Part shown: one piece after another, positions 62,267-64,000 of the stretch
How the letters are laid out: every line of letters starts with the position of its first letter
How positions within the stretch are numbered: the first letter of the stretch is position 1
DNA from: Candidatus Enterococcus ferrettii
GTDB taxonomy: Bacteria; Bacillota; Bacilli; Lactobacillales; Enterococcaceae
Assembly: GCF_017377655.1 (NCBI RefSeq)
Contig: NZ_JAFREL010000036.1
Location: 1 to 64,000, forward strand
DNA length: 64,000 bases
Direction: 5' to 3'
Notes under the pieces: generated by a model
Databases searched by the model: none
Seen by the model: the letters and a program-made list of their open reading frames with translations, nothing else
Told to the model about the DNA's origin: nothing
Made by a program: the position numbers and the translations under genes

Positions 62267-63354
62267 TTCGATTCAAAGCAATGCTTACTCGTGTGGTGAA
62301 GGAGCTGACTCGAGATAAGCGTACCTTGGCGTTAATGCTTATCGCACCGATAATCGTTTTGAGTCTTATGAATGTCGTCTTTGATACAAATGCAGAAACC
62401 CACGTTAAAATTGGGGTTGATGAGACGGTGCCGGCTGCTCTAACCGACAATTTTCCAACGGACGAAGTAAAAGTGAAAAGGTACCGTGATGCAAAAGATA
62501 GTGAGGATAAAATGTTGACCGACAATTTAGATGCATTTGTCACATTAAAAGGCTCTACCTTTCATATTTTGTATCAAAATGAGGACCCTAGCAATACAGC
62601 GAAAGTGAAAGCACTGTTCCAAAATATCATTACTACAAGTAAACTGAAGGAACTAAGTGCAGATTTGCAGAAGCTGGCAATGCAAACGGGGCAAAAAGTA
62701 CAGGTTGAAAACTTCTCAATCAAAAATGCCTATGTATATGGTGATGCGGACAGTTCCTTTTTTGATAAAATATTTCCGATTCTAATTGGCTTCTTTGTTT
62801 TCTTTTTCGTTTTTCTGATTTCAGGAATTGCTCTGTTACGGGAACGAACTACCGGAACTTTAGAACGTTTGCTTGCGACACCTATTAAGCGGAGCGAGAT
62901 TGTTATGGGGTATTTAACAGGCTATGGGATATTTGCCATCCTACAGACACTCATTATCGTTTTCTTTTCCATCTATATTTTGGATTTACAAATAGCCGGG
63001 AATCTGCTTTGGGTTATCATAACCAATAGTTTGATCGCACTGACAGCATTATCTATGGGGATTTTTGTTTCGACCTTTGCCAACTCAGAATTCCAAATGA
63101 TTCAGTTTATTCCTTTAGTTGTTATTCCTCAGGTTTTCTTTTCTGGCCTGATTCCATTAGATAGTATGGCAGATTGGGTCCGGTATATTTCCTACATTTT
63201 CCCCTTAAGTTATGGAGGAGAAGCCTTAACGAATGTAATGATCAAAGGGCAGGGCTGGTCAGCTATTTCCTTTGATTTAGGGGTGCTGGTTCTCTTTGTT
63301 GTCGGATTTACATTGTTAAATATTGTTGGGTTGCGGCGGTATAGAAAAGTGTGA
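62263..63354 (+). CDS. ABC-2 type transporter permease
   Basis: A 363-residue permease: one N-terminal segment, a large extracellular domain (about 45-170), and five C-terminal segments (from about 172) with LLRERTTGTLERLLATPI, the usual coupling loop. Of the YhgE/YadH-like exporter type; export substrate unknown. Confidence 0.9.
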   Translation: MIRFKAMLTRVVKELTRDKRTLALMLIAPIIVLSLMNVVFDTNAETHVKIGVDETVPAALTDNFPTDEVKVKRYRDAKDSEDKMLTDNLDAFVTLKGSTFHILYQNEDPSNTAKVKALFQNIITTSKLKELSADLQKLAMQTGQKVQVENFSIKNAYVYGDADSSFFDKIFPILIGFFVFFFVFLISGIALLRERTTGTLERLLATPIKRSEIVMGYLTGYGIFAILQTLIIVFFSIYILDLQIAGNLLWVIITNSLIALTALSMGIFVSTFANSEFQMIQFIPLVVIPQVFFSGLIPLDSMADWVRYISYIFPLSYGGEALTNVMIKGQGWSAISFDLGVLVLFVVGFTLLNIVGLRRYRKV

Positions 63355-63405
63355 AGCAACTTTTTTACTCTGACTTCTTTCGCGACAAGCTTGATTTTCA
63401 ACAGC

Positions 63406-63449
63406 AAAAAGAGAACTGCTCGATTTTCATTGTGAGCAGTTCTCTTTTT
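63406..63449 (+). terminator. Terminator of the ABC exporter operon
   Basis: A 16-bp stem (AAAAAGAGAACTGCTC and complement) with T-rich end. The rest of 63450-63777 shows no gene; it must hold the promoter of the next one. Confidence 0.8.
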
Positions 63450-63777
63450 ATAAGTAAAAAACGAGAAAAAAGAACAAATCCGCTACTGAATAAGCTTTTT
63501 GCCAAAAGATGCACCCAATTTCTGTGACAACCAACGGATGGGGTGTTTTATGTATACTCTCAAAAATTCTAGCAGAAAAAGCAGTCGGTTTTCGATCTTA
63601 ATGGACTATAGAAACTCAAAAAATTAAGTTGAGGATCAGTCGTAACTTTTAATGATTGATCAATCAGACTGCGAAGAAATATTCTCAAAGTGAATAGAGC
63701 GTCATTTTTTTGCCAAGCAATTGTAGCGGTTTATTCTTGATGTTACGATACAAGCGAAAAGAATGGAGGAGGCTCGA

Positions 63778-64000
63778 ATGAAAACGAATTTTGAGAGAAT
63801 AAAAAGCGATATTGAAAACTTGGCAAAATATAATGCGACCCCAGAATTAGGTATTACACGATCAGCTTATTCAATAGAAGATCGTCAAGCGAGAAATTAC
63901 CTAATCAATGAAATGGAGAAGCTAGGTCTGGAGATTTGGGAGGATGGGTTTTCCACCTTGTTTGGAAGACGACCAGGTAAAAAAACTGAAGCCCCGGCGG
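63778..64000 (+). CDS. N-terminal part of an M20-family amidohydrolase (allantoate/N-carbamoyl amino acid hydrolase type)
   Basis: The frame begins MKTNFERIKSDIENLAKYNA after GGAGGAGG and runs off the window. The segment GITRSAYSIEDRQARNYLIN, then MEKLGLEIWEDGF, is the start typical of hydantoinase/carbamoylase-type M20 enzymes. Metal ligands lie beyond the window, so the assignment rests on the first 74 residues. Confidence 0.7.
   Translation, partial: MKTNFERIKSDIENLAKYNATPELGITRSAYSIEDRQARNYLINEMEKLGLEIWEDGFSTLFGRRPGKKTEAPA

Overview
The window is AT-rich, gene-dense DNA from a low-GC Firmicute, most probably a lactic acid bacterium of the Enterococcus type. The main clues are a methionine-specifier T-box in front of metQNI, a mannose-family PTS driven by a sigma-54 promoter with a LevR-like activator, a Listeria/Enterococcus-type dihydroxyacetone (or tetrulose) operon, and strong Shine-Dalgarno sites before nearly every gene. 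I saw no tRNA, rRNA, CRISPR array or intact transposase gene.

Left part (1-6.1 kb): a threonine/serine-exporter-like gene with a truncated partner, an M24 peptidase, a LysR regulator divergent from a two-gene chromate-type transporter, and a ClC-type channel.

Replicon block (6.2-10.9 kb): a RepA_N initiator gene, a leader carrying a convincing antisense RNA and an RBS-blocking hairpin, a cluster of DnaA boxes, a ParA ATPase with a small ribbon-helix-helix-like partner, and 1.6 kb of non-coding DNA with about 39 exact copies of the hexamer GTAAAC (either orientation). Many copies fall in trios spaced about 28 and 20 bp. This looks like a plasmid, megaplasmid or chromid maintenance module (or one integrated in a chromosome), yet it lies beside ordinary metabolic genes.

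Metabolic part (10.9-32.3 kb): an iron-type alcohol dehydrogenase; a T-box-controlled methionine ABC transporter plus nitrilase-family amidase; glycerol kinase; and the acetyl branch of diaminopimelate/lysine synthesis in two blocks, dapA-dapB-dapH on the minus strand and dapL-lysA-dapF on the plus strand. Between these blocks sits a four-gene set (TudS-like Fe-S protein, ECF S component, AraC regulator, Fe-S flavin oxidoreductase) that may be an undescribed salvage or desulfuration system.

Middle (32.3-48 kb): an ATPase gene enclosed by 31-bp inverted repeats; a DeoR-controlled ten-gene operon (rpiB, fsa, tpi-like, dhaM, two small membrane proteins, dhaK, dhaL, split transketolase) that may use erythrulose rather than only dihydroxyacetone; a TetR-controlled alkylation-repair protein; and several uncharacterised proteins.

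Right part (48-64 kb): an RpiR regulator, a sigma-54-type PTS (EIIA-EIIC-EIID-EIIB), its activator and a GH127 beta-L-arabinofuranosidase form a carbohydrate locus. Then come a decayed DUF4143 ATPase gene, a possible frameshifted membrane protein, a winged-helix regulator, duplicated intergenic repeats, a TetR/ABC-2 exporter unit and the start of an M20-family amidohydrolase gene cut by the window end.
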